Positions 1 to 7,117 are shown, counted from the stretch's first letter. The stretch: 10,255 nucleotides of DNA from Pavlovales sp. CCMP2436 (GCA_026770615.1 MU631872.1:40442-50696); one strand, 5' to 3'. Program-made: numbers and translations. The notes: generated from the sequence alone by a model not told the origin.

Positions 1-16
1 ATTTATAAATGTGGCC

Positions 17-41
17 GGGGGTCAAAATCCGAATTAGTGGC
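17..41 (+). repeat. Left terminal inverted repeat of the MITE
   Basis: These 25 nt, starting GGGGGTCAAAATCC and ending TTAGTGGC, are the exact reverse complement of 378-402. The left end of the second copy at 2526 is closely similar. Confidence 0.9.
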
Positions 42-377
42 GCAATTCCGCACTGGGGAGGGAGAAAAGTGGTGGCCGGGACAAAGAAGTAGACATTGAT
101 CACCCCTGCGCGCTAAGTGTCGATAGTTGATGTCGAATAGAGCCCTCCTCGACGGTTGGAGCCCACCTCGTGTGCTTCGTAGGTGCCTCTAGGGTCGACA
201 ACATACTTTGTGTAACTAACATTTCCGATTCTCAGCGTTCGGAAGCGAAAAGAAAGCCATGGTTCCCGAAGAGGTGCCATGGAGTTAGTTGCAGATTCAT
301 GAATGGGGCAACCGCTCCGAATTTCTGAGTTGCCCTGAAGAATTCACCGGTATTTTTCGGAATTCTCCCCCGGACTG

Positions 378-402
378 GCCACTAATTCGGATTTTGACCC
401 CC
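378..402 (-). repeat. Right terminal inverted repeat of the MITE
   Basis: This is the exact reverse complement of 17-41. GGCC follows at 403-406, matching GGCC at 13-16. Confidence 0.9.
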
Positions 403-602
403 GGCCAGTTTTATTTCGGCCGCGACGTATATAATCTTCTATACCACCCTGTAACACCCTTCTAATTTCTGGATGTGAACCCCTGTCAGGAGAAGGCGTG
501 TGGCGCCGATGTTATCTTCAAAGGACGAGGCGTGTAGACGGATGTCGCGCGCGACTTGAGCGCGATGGCGCTGCCGGAGCACCACTTGGCACCCCCCCCC
601 AC

Positions 603-880
603 CTGGGGTGCGCCCAGCTCAATGTGGCCGAGGCCGGCTTGAAGGTGAAGTTCGTTCCCAGGTCCTTCATGACCTCGAAGACCTCGAGCAAGTCCTCGGG
701 CTCATCTGCGACGAAGTGCGTATCGAACAGGCTGTGGCCCACCTCGGTGATGTTGACGTCGTTGACGAACTTCAGACCGAACACACTCACGGCCAGCTGG
801 CCGCCCGTATCGAGGTGGAGCTCGGTGCGCATCGGCACCGATGAGATGCCGACGCGCAGGGTCGCGCACACTGACACCAT
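603..880 (-). CDS. Unrecognised protein-coding exon, partial gene
   Basis: On the minus strand a frame from ATG 878-880 reads through about 92 codons with nearly all third positions G or C, as expected of real coding sequence in this genome. It includes the stretch ELHLDTGGQLAVSVFGLKFV and then DTHFVADEPEDLLEVFEVMK. At 603/602 the exon can end in CCCCAG followed by GTGGGG, a plausible splice donor. Beyond it the frame turns into a G-run and low-complexity sequence. I do not recognise the family. The ATG could be a true start or an internal methionine downstream of an acceptor (an AG lies in GTGTCAG just after it). No continuing exon is visible towards the MITE at 402, so the gene may be truncated. 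Existence as coding is moderately sure; boundaries are not. Confidence 0.45.
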
Positions 881-1025
881 GACCGAGGAAGACACTGGGC
901 TCGTCGGCACGAGAACGCAGAGCCATAGGGCCCGGCAGTGTGCCGCCGCTAGAGCTATATTGCGTTGGCGTTTTTCAGATCGCTTTTTCTCTGTGAATTT
1001 TTTTACAAAGGCGAATTCTAAATAG

Positions 1026-2042
1026 CACCGCCACTTATATGACGCGAAAAAATTTAAGGTAGCCTGGTGGACCGCACAGCAGAAGAGGGAAGCCAAGAAG
1101 AAGACACAAGCACTGGGGAGGAAAGAGCAGCAGCAACAGAAAGGCGGGCAACGAGCCACGCTATCGACCACCCCCCCGCCGCCCGTGCAGACAACGCCGC
1201 ACTACGCACACCCGATACCCACGATTCATCTCGAGGCAATACGAGCAGAGCCACACAAGCGCCTGCGTGGCCTGGACATACCGGCCACTCCGCAGAACCC
1301 GACACCAAACATGGCCCCAGCGTCACCAGCACGGGACTTACCATCTATACAGCACGAGGCCACACCAAGCCCGCCAAGCAAACGCGCACTGAGCCGGGCC
1401 AAGAAAACCGCACCGCAGAGGCCGCCCCCAACCAACCCTCCAGCGCCGCCAGAAACAGCAATACCCGCCATACGATGCGAGTTTATCCCGCCAGATCCGC
1501 CCCACGCCCGCCCAGTGAGCTCGGACAAACCTGCCACAAACTCGCGCACGCTGCGCCCAGCAGCCAAACGGGTCTCGGAAGCCGGGCGGCCCATCACAAC
1601 ACACCCAACCGGCGACAAACGCCCCAAACTCAAACCGGAGCCACTAAGCCTAGAAGCGACTCAAACTTCGCCCCGCAACCCCACACCGAGCCAAGCCCAG
1701 CCTGCGGCACCACAGAGGCTGACCCCAGCCACCCCCCCAGCGCCACCAGCGCTGGCCAATGCCATACCCACCATACAATACGAGTTCATACCGCCGCGCA
1801 TGACGCGCTCATCAAAAAGGCCCACTGTAGCCAGCCCGATCACCACAACACAGCAAGCCAGGGATACGCACCCCGAACGCAAACAGGAGCCAGCATGGCC
1901 ACCCAAACGTAAACAGCAGCCAGCAACCCCCGAACCCACCCAACAGCCCTACAAAAAGGCGTACCAAGTACTCCCCAAACGCAAACAGGAGCCAGCAAGC
2001 CCAGAATCCGCCGAACAGCCAAACACAAAGGAGAGTAAGTAA
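1026..2042 (+). CDS. Proline-rich, basic, repetitive open frame (probable exon)
   Basis: The frame is open from just after TAG (1023-1025) to TAA (2040-2042). It has no ATG before 1311, so it is more likely an internal exon than a complete gene. A pyrimidine-rich stretch ending in AATAG precedes 1026 and could be an acceptor. GAGA|GTAAGT at 2035/2036 is a near-ideal donor, which would put the exon end before the stop. The start is rich in K, Q and E (residues about 15-45). The rest is Pro/Thr/Ala/Lys-rich with a recurring motif of the form AIP-T/A-I-x-x-EFIPP (twice, with two weaker versions) and PKRKQ-EPA patches that resemble nuclear localisation signals. No enzyme domain is visible and disorder is expected. 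A second frame is also open over much of the region because the plus strand is poor in T, so frame choice is uncertain. It could be a transposon accessory protein or a host gene. Confidence 0.35.
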   Translation, partial: HRHLYDAKKFKVAWWTAQQKREAKKKTQALGRKEQQQQKGGQRATLSTTPPPPVQTTPHYAHPIPTIHLEAIRAEPHKRLRGLDIPATPQNPTPNMAPASPARDLPSIQHEATPSPPSKRALSRAKKTAPQRPPPTNPPAPPETAIPAIRCEFIPPDPPHARPVSSDKPATNSRTLRPAAKRVSEAGRPITTHPTGDKRPKLKPEPLSLEATQTSPRNPTPSQAQPAAPQRLTPATPPAPPALANAIPTIQYEFIPPRMTRSSKRPTVASPITTTQQARDTHPERKQEPAWPPKRKQQPATPEPTQQPYKKAYQVLPKRKQEPASPESAEQPNTKESK

Positions 2043-2521
2043 AATACGCACGAAAGAAGAAAATTGCCCCGAACACCCACCCCAACCCACCGAGCCCGGT
2101 GCCCATTCCCGCGAAGGGGTGGGATAGACCGGACCCCACCAAAAGCCTCCCACTGTGTGAGTCTTGCCCCTCGTGGACAAGAATCACACGGTGGAATACA
2201 GGCTGTCGAAGTATAGTTGTCTTTTTTATTGCGGCACAGGTGTGTCGCGTGCGCAGGCGTGCGGCAGCTCGAGCGCTCAAGATGCAGAAGAGTTCGGTCA
2301 GCAGCAAAACAGTCGGCGAGCTTCGTCGATTGTCGTGTGTTTGATCTGACTCAGCGGTGGGGACGGTATCCGTATGCTCGGAAGAGGTCCCTGGATCCAA
2401 GTGTTTCTCAACGCTTGGGTGCAGGTTGACCCAACCGGGGAAGGACGTTAATTTAGAAATTTACACACTCCTATTCGGTCGCCTGCTGTCAAATGGGCCT
2501 CAAGAATTGGGAGAAAGGGCT
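2043..2521. other. No gene seen; possible intron or intergenic sequence
   Basis: Only short open frames without consistent codon bias occur here. If GTAAGT at 2036 is a real donor, part of this stretch would be intron, but I cannot choose an acceptor. The last 37 nt (2489-2525) read on the minus strand as the continuation of the interrupted LINE frame. Confidence 0.4.
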
Positions 2522-2525
2522 CTTT
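2489..2525 (-). pseudogene. Far-side remnant of the interrupted LINE endonuclease frame
   Basis: If the inserted element 2526-6472 and one copy of the CTTT duplication are mentally removed, the minus-strand LINE frame ending at 6474 continues here without a shift. It adds SPFSQFLRPI before a TGA at 2489-2491. The uninterrupted frame across the target duplication supports a shared origin, but ten residues are too few for a firm family match. Confidence 0.45.
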
Positions 2526-2549
2526 GGGTCGAAATCCGAATTAGTGGCG
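2526..2549 (+). repeat. Left terminal inverted repeat of the split MITE copy
   Basis: GGGTCGAAATCCGAATTAGT and the next four bases pair with the inward reading of 6472-6449, with two substitutions and a one-base offset near the tip. The sequence is nearly the same as the MITE end at 17-41. Confidence 0.8.
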
Positions 2550-2714
2550 CGATTCCGCACCCAGTTGGGGAGGGGAAAAGTGGTGACCGAGACGAAGAAG
2601 TAGAAATTGGTCACCCCTGTGCGCCAAGTGTCGATAGCTGATGTCAAATAAAGCCCTCCTCGACGGTCGGAGCCCACCTCGTGTGCCTCTCAGGTGCTTC
2701 TAGGGTCAACAACA

Positions 2715-2742
2715 GGCCATGGCTCAGGTCACCCCCTGACAG
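2715..2742 (+). repeat. Left terminal inverted repeat of the core transposon
   Basis: Starts GGCCATGGCTCAGGTCACC and pairs with 6208-6235 at 26 of 28 positions. Weaker matching continues to about 2758. AACA at 2711-2714 precedes it. Confidence 0.8.
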
Positions 2743-2824
2743 GGGAAGACCACCTTAGAATGTTTTACGAAGCCAAACGCGCAAAGTGGCCAGGATATTC
2801 TGAATCGCGATTTGTGGATTCGGT

Positions 2825-2830
2825 TTTATT
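2825..2830 (-). terminator. Candidate polyadenylation signal AATAAA of the core transposon gene
   Basis: The minus strand reads AATAAA here, about 133 nt after the TGA at 2963-2965 and inside the core element. It is the right orientation and a reasonable distance, but the hexamer is common in the A/T-rich end of the element. Confidence 0.3.
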
Positions 2831-2962
2831 TTTTAGATGTTATCGGCTCCCAACAACTCACTTGCTCTAATTAAATTACATATGAAAAAGTGTTAAAATT
2901 TAAATTCGATCATGCAAACTCTCAACTTGCGCCGCGTGCGGGAGCGCGTCCACCAGCTACCA

Positions 2963-3895
2963 TCACCACAGAGTGGCGAGGATCTCGCCGTGCGCCTTGC
3001 GGGGGAGTTCCCAGATCGTCGATGCCTCGGGTGCGCGCGGCTGCACGCCCGACCGGCGCGCCCGACTGACGACAAGCGGCCGACCAACGGGCGGGACCAC
3101 GCTGAGCTTCACGTTGACCGCGCGCACCTCGGTCGCGTTGAGGACAAAGCGAGCATCGGGGTCGTTGCCGGCAGCCACAGGGTCCCAGTTGACGAAATAC
3201 ATGCCCTCGGGGTCGGCAGGGTGGCGTTCAAACCACTTAACCGCAAGCGCGATGTCGCCCTTGGTGAAGGTGGTCTGCTCGAGCTTGCCGCCTGCGTGTG
3301 TGAACTCCTTGATGACGCACGAGCCGTCACCTGCGTCGGCACCCTGCCCAATCCAGTACCGATCCCCTGCCCCCCGCCCGCGTCCACCCTCGCGCGCTTG
3401 CGCGACCACCCAGTCTCCTGGCCGCAGCTTCTTCGCGAATCCTTTGCCCGCCGCCTGTGCGGTCGTGCGCGTCTTCTGCACTGTGCGCGCGTCGATCTGA
3501 TGCAGCTCCTGAACGACCCACTCGCACATCGGCCGTCCGCAGCCTACGGCGGGGCTCGGGCACGTCGAGCCCATGCCCCTAGCGCACACGCAATCCCAGC
3601 AGCACTCGCACCAGCAGCCGAAAGTGTGCGCCGCGATCAACTTCTCCGTCAGCGCCAGGAACTCGTACGTGCCCGAGATGCCATCCGCGCCGCTGAACTT
3701 GCTCGCGGCACCACGCTGCCGCTCGGTCTCGATCACCTCGCGCGGCGAGTGCACGATCTTGATCTCGCTGACAATCTTGGACTGGTGCGACTTGGTCCAC
3801 GCCTCCGAATTGAAGTGGTTCTCGAGGTGCTCGCGCGCCTCCAGGTCAGTCGTGATCTTGCCCGACACCGTAGATACCGCAAATAAAAATATAGT
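2963..3895 (-). pseudogene. C-terminal exon of the core transposon protein (cysteine-rich)
   Basis: This exon encodes about 310 residues ending in EILATLW and TGA (2963-2965). It begins at 3895 after an intron (3896-3969, 74 bp) whose minus-strand ends are CAG|GTAATC and GTTATGCTAG|ACT. The join is phase 0, and a CTGAC branch-like sequence lies near the acceptor. About residues 88-130 form a cysteine cluster (CWCECCWDCVCARG, then further Cys), suggesting metal binding. Then come a basic patch, a GDWVVAQAREGG segment and a SCVIKEF segment that could be a small beta-rich domain. No DDE catalytic triad can be picked out. Third positions are mostly G/C and this exon has no internal stop, so it looks less damaged than the rest of the gene. 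It is called pseudogene because upstream parts are broken. Confidence 0.6.
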
Positions 3896-3969
3896 CTAGC
3901 ATAACAGAGTCAGAACCCCCCCCCTCTTCCAACACACACTCAACACACAAGCACAAAAAAGGAGATTAC

Positions 3970-4425
3970 CTGTTTGCGCTTGGACTCGAGCCTGCAGAAG
4001 TCGAGCAGGCGGCTGACTTTGCTTAAGTAGTCTGAGGAAGCACTGCCAAGCGAGGCAGCTGGCGCATCAGCCGCGGGCGATACAGGTGCTGCGGCGAGCG
4101 CTTTCACAGCGGGTGATGCGGGTATTGCTGCAGGCGCTTCCGCAGCGGGCGATGCGTAGTAGTCTGAGCAAGCACTGCCAAGCGAGGCAGCTGGCGCATC
4201 AGCCGCGGGCGATGCAGGTGCTGCGGCGAGCGCTTTCACAGCGGGTGATGCGGGTGCTGCTGCAGGCGCTTCCGCAGCGGGCGATGCGGCGGACGTTGCG
4301 TCTGGGAGGGAGAAGATGGCGGGCACCGTGTCCATTGCGTCGTGATAGCATTTGTACAGTTCGCAAGTACGGCACAAACATGTCTCGCGTTTGACGCGCC
4401 GGAGGTCCACGGCAAGAGCTTTTAA
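3970..4425 (-). pseudogene. Middle coding segment of the core transposon protein with Cys motif and Ala/Pro repeats
   Basis: The segment starts with a short helix-like stretch, then RETCLCRTCELYKCYHDAMD (about residues 14-33), whose CLCRTC spacing looks like a zinc-binding knuckle. It is followed by an Ala/Pro/Ser-rich region made of two 44-residue tandem units, then SKVSRLLDFCRLESKRKQ up to the splice donor at 3970/3969. The frame joins the upstream part by a -1 shift at TTT (4427-4425) then TTA (4425-4423), where the upstream frame would otherwise end at TAA 4422-4424. One lost T in the T-run would explain this. The low-complexity region sits where a catalytic core would be expected between the Cys motif and the C-terminal exon, so an internal deletion is possible. 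Confidence 0.55.
4031..4294. repeat. 132-bp tandem duplication inside the core transposon gene
   Basis: Bases 4031-4162 and 4163-4294 are nearly identical, both starting TCTGAG-C/G-AAGCACTGCC. The period of 132 keeps the minus-strand reading frame (44 codons). Each unit also has internal repeats of about 14-15 codons of the type SPA-AEAPAA and SPAVKALAAAP. Confidence 0.9.
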
Positions 4426-5946
4426 AAGGATGAATAGCTGAGCGCCGTGCCGCAGAGGACGTTCTCGGTCCGGAACTGCGAGAAGAGTGCGTCCATAGTC
4501 TGCATCGCGACCAGCGCCTGCGCGACTTGCCAAAGGTTGGGGCCGACGCGCCATCTCACGCGGTCGCGCGTGCACGGGCTGACCGCACCGTTGTCGTAGA
4601 AGAAGACGTGTACTTTGGCCACGTCAGCAGCGGAAAGATTGTCTTTCCGCTCGGCGCGCACAGAAAGCGCTAGCCGAACAGGCGGTCGCCGGAGCGCCGC
4701 GAACTGACGAGTCCCACTGACCCCAGCGGCCCGCCCAGATCTCCCGGCCACTGCGGCTTCATCGGCGGGCGCGCCGATTGGCGCGGCAGCAGAGCGCACA
4801 TCCTTTGTCAGGGGGCCAGCGTGCTTGTACTCAATCAGCGTGCTCACGCCCTCCGCCGTGTACTCGACAGTGCAAGAGGAATCGGGGCGCAGCTCGCGCA
4901 CCACGCCCGCGACTGTGGATTTCCGCGTCAGCACGCTATCGCCCACAGCGATCGGCTCCCCCTTGCGCTGGACCGAGGCTGCAAAAGCTGCGCGGATCTT
5001 TCGGCATTCGTCGAACACTGCGCTCGATCGGCTGAGGCCGAGTGCTGCCTTCACCCGCCGCACCATGCCTCCCGTCTCTCGCTCGACCACCGCCTCTGGC
5101 GAGAGTACGCAGAGCGCAGCGTAGTACTCGCTGCGCTACGCCTCCGTCTGGAACTTCTTGAGCTCGGAGAGGGCCTCGCGCGCCCGCGACACAATGTAGA
5201 GCGCAGTCTCCGCCGCGTCGTCTCCACTAGCTGCGCGCTCGGGCACAAGCGCCTCGAGCCTCTCGAGGACTCGCTCGCCGACGCCGAACGCAGACACACC
5301 ACCGACGATGAGATCGGCAACGCGGTCAGTAGAGCCGGCAGCGTGATAACGCAGTGATGCGAGCACACCCCTGCGCGCGTGGTTAAGCGCAACTCTGTGC
5401 TGCTGCGCTGTGAATGCGTCGCCGTTGTCTGCATCGATCGGCACCTGAGCGCGCGCATGGAAGATATGTTCTTGCCGAGTGAACTCGCGCAGGTCCCACG
5501 TCGTCCAGTTGTCGTCTGCATCATCATCGGTGCGCCAGCGCTTCGCCCCTACGGACTCGGGTGCGCTGCGCGCCCGCCACAGCGGCGGAGGCTCGGTCTC
5601 GGCCGGCTCCGAGCGCGCACGCGACAAGCGCGGCACCAGCTCGGGCGGCGCGGGCTCAGGCTCGAGCTGCACCCGGCAGCGGTGCGTTGCGAGATTCGCG
5701 TTGACGAGCTGCACGATCGCATGCTGCAGCGTGGGGCGCACAGCCGAGGCACTGCACTTGAGCTGCATCCGCTTCGTTGGGTCCACCGCCCGGCAGCAGC
5801 TGAGCGACACCTGAACGTACTCGCGCTTGACTGCGCTCCCCCCGTCTCCGCGGAGTGCACGTTGTCCTCATTGCACAGCGCGCAAGGAGGTCATCAGCGC
5901 TTTTGCCGTCGAGCACAGCGAGCGGCTCTGGCCAGCGGAGCGACAT
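4425..5946 (-). pseudogene. N-terminal and central part of the core transposon protein, interrupted
   Basis: The likely start is ATG 5944-5946 (MSLRWPEPLAVLDGKSADDL); an ATG at 6028-6030 in the same frame is an alternative. The frame shifts by +1 around the C-run 5838-5843 (G-run on the coding strand). One G fewer would join it to VKREYVQVSLSC. It then runs to TAG 5136-5138 and continues in the same frame (YYAALCVLSPEAVV) to TAA 4422-4424. Visible parts are a YVQVSLSC...KRMQLKC segment, a Pro/Arg-rich acidic linker, and a helical region with LERLEALVPERA. After the TAG comes GDSVLTRKSTVAGVVREL...CTVEYTAEGVSTLIEYKHAGPL, which looks like a small SH3- or chromo-like beta barrel. I do not recognise the family. 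Two lesions are in homopolymers and might be assembly errors; the TAG is not. Confidence 0.55.
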
Positions 5947-6207
5947 CGCAGCGGCGGGCGGACGGGGCGGATGCTGCAAGTCTGGAGCGATCCAGAGCAC
6001 AGGAAGGGTTTTAAAAACGGTTCGAAACATGTTTAAAATCAGCGCGCGTTAGTTGTTGATCCCTGGCTCGCCCATGAAGACTTGAAGATATTCTGAAAAA
6101 TTCATAAAATAGAGCTCGTTAAGCCCGACCAATAAACACTTCAAATCTCGGCGTAGCCCGTCAGGAATGCTCTCATCTCGGTAAGATGGTCTTCGCCCAC
6201 TTGATAG

Positions 6208-6235
6208 CTGTCAGAGGGTGACCTGAGCCATAGCC
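6208..6235 (-). repeat. Right terminal inverted repeat of the core transposon
   Basis: Pairs with 2715-2742 at 26 of 28 positions. AACA follows at 6236-6239, matching AACA at 2711-2714. Confidence 0.8.
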
Positions 6236-6305
6236 AACATACAAAGGTAACTAACATTTCCGATTTTCAGCGTTCGGAAGCGGAAAGAAAGTCATGGTTC
6301 CCGAA

Positions 6306-6385
6306 GGGGTGCAGCGGAGTTAGTGGCAGATTCGCAAATGGGGCGCCGCCCATTCACGAATCTGCAGCTAGCTCTTCTGCACCCC
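6306..6385. repeat. Long imperfect hairpin in the right arm of the split MITE copy
   Basis: The left arm (6306-6344, GGGGTGCAG...CAGATTCG...AATGGGGC) is largely complementary to the right arm (6348-6385), with a 3-nt loop. The right arm is mostly absent from the copy at 17-402, so it was gained here or lost there. Confidence 0.75.
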
Positions 6386-6448
6386 AGCTAGTTCGTGAGT
6401 TGCTCCGAAGGATCATCACTGGACTTTTTTTGAAATTCCCCCCGGACT

Positions 6449-6472
6449 CGCAACCAATTCGGATTTCACCCC
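6449..6472 (-). repeat. Right terminal inverted repeat of the split MITE copy
   Basis: Read inward it begins GGGGTGAAATCCGAATTGGT and matches 2526-2549. CTTT follows at 6473-6476. Confidence 0.8.
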
Positions 6473-6473
6473 C

Positions 6474-6856
6474 TTTACTTGACTTTTGCGGGGGGCGTAG
6501 AAGCTGGTGAGTTCAATGATTTGTGTGTCTCCTGTTTGGGTTTGGAGGATGAGATCGCCTGTGATGAGGAGGCCGGCTGCTTCACGGCCCATATCCTTCC
6601 CTGTCTTGATGTTCGTAAGGGTCATATAGTTGGTTACTGGAGTGGTTCCAATTGCTATTGCTGTCCATGACCCAGACTTGATGTTAGAAGGTTTCAAATC
6701 ACTGTACAATGTGTATCCGTCGATGTAATTTGTGGTTGGGGTTCCTTCGCACAGGTTGGTTTCTTGCAATAAGAGGACATCATATTCCACCTTGTCAAAC
6801 TCCCGTTTGTGTTGCACGTCTGAACCTATAGATCTAAAAGAAACCCTGACAGTGCA
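6474..6856 (-). pseudogene. LINE-type endonuclease (EEP domain) fragment
   Basis: The frame is open from after TAG 6857-6859 and runs into the MITE end at 6473. It reads VEYDVLLLQETNL, then SWTAIAIGTTPV, GREAAGLLITGDL and IIELTSFYAPR. This is the order of strands in the endonuclease/exonuclease/phosphatase domain of non-LTR retrotransposons: the LQET with its metal-binding Glu, then the Y-A-P motif. In those elements the domain nicks target DNA. The later catalytic motifs (GDFN, SDH) and the reverse transcriptase are absent. The codons are A/T-richer than those of the neighbouring host genes. An EEP gene of another kind is possible, but the isolated, interrupted copy beside transposons favours a LINE. 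Confidence 0.65.
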
Positions 6857-6881
6857 CTATTGATAAGTGACATGCCACATA

Positions 6882-6903
6882 AAAAAAAAAAAAAAAAAAA
6901 AAA
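6882..6903 (+). repeat. Poly-A tract of 22 nt
   Basis: A pure run of 22 A lies just upstream (in minus-strand terms) of the LINE fragment. It is on the strand opposite to that fragment's coding strand, so it is not a simple 3' tail of it. It may mark another retro-inserted end or be a plain homopolymer. Confidence 0.6.
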
Positions 6904-7117
6904 TGATTATTTAACCATGCTCGACTGTAATTACTAATATTTTGAGAATATGCTATTATTGCTAGCATCTAACGTCCTCGAACACTATTATCGGCCACAG
7001 GCGCTTGAGCTCCTAAGCTCCAACAACCCAATCATCGCATCTCAGCCCCTACACACCCCAATCCGACCCCGCACCCCAGCGTTTCTGCGCCACGCGTCGG
7101 TCGCGTCGGTTCCGAAG

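Larger units (their letters stand above)
17..402. mobile_element. MITE-like non-autonomous DNA transposon (empty-site copy)
   Basis: The ends are perfect inverted repeats beginning GGGGGTCAAAATCC, identical for 25 nt (17-41 against the reverse complement of 378-402). GGCC lies directly outside each end (13-16 and 403-406), which fits a 4-bp target duplication. GGCC is its own reverse complement, so these bases could equally belong to the repeat, giving a 30-bp repeat over 12-41 and 378-407. There is no open frame of note inside. Bases 17-203 match 2526-2714, and 199-402 match 6236-6472, in the same orientation with scattered substitutions and small indels. The two matching arms meet here at a single AACA (200-203), where the other copy holds a 3.5 kb insertion. 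The element must be mobilised in trans if at all. The superfamily is not assigned. Confidence 0.85.
2715..6235. mobile_element. Core DNA transposon with its own terminal repeats and AACA target duplication
   Basis: The left end reads GGCCATGGCTCAGGTCACC and the right end, read inward, GGCTATGGCTCAGGTCACC. The similarity runs 28 nt with two mismatches and then resumes after a 10-nt indel (GAAGACCA-C/T-CTTA). AACA directly abuts both ends (2711-2714 and 6236-6239), while the intact MITE has AACA once (200-203). This is the signature of an insertion, not a chance repeat. The single gene inside lies on the minus strand (2963 to about 5946). Ends of about 250-290 bp are noncoding. A 4-bp duplication that is not TTAA excludes piggyBac and Kolobok. 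Sola, Ginger and Chapaev are known to make 4-bp duplications, but no assignment is possible from what I see. Confidence 0.75.
2522..6476. mobile_element. Nested insertion: MITE copy (split) containing a core transposon, with flanking CTTT duplication
   Basis: CTTT lies at 2522-2525 and 6473-6476. Inside it, 2526-2714 plus 6236-6472 form a second copy of the MITE seen at 17-402 (imperfect terminal repeats GGGTCGAAATCCGAATT on the left and, read inward from the right end, GGGGTGAAATCCGAATT). This copy is split by the core element 2715-6235. The order of events read from the layout is LINE first, then MITE into the LINE, then core into the MITE. The MITE arms are similar but not identical to the upstream copy, so the insertions are not very recent. 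Confidence 0.8.

Noticed and set aside
1840..2400. Long minus-strand hydrophobic open frame
   Set aside because: It is antisense to the A/C-rich proline-coding block, so T/G-rich codons automatically give hydrophobic residues. There is no motif, splice support or bias.
2526..2538. GGGTCGAAATCC resembles a tRNA T-arm / B box
   Set aside because: No cloverleaf, A box or acceptor pairing can be built around it, and the same bases are explained as the transposon terminal repeat.
2912..3886. Long plus-strand open frame opposite the C-terminal exon of the core transposon gene
   Set aside because: It is a shadow of the GC-rich minus-strand coding sequence. The minus strand has the intron with proper splice sites, the Cys cluster and a natural stop.
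4031..4294. Possible CRISPR-like array from the repeated units
   Set aside because: There are only two long adjacent units with no spacers, in frame within a eukaryotic coding sequence.
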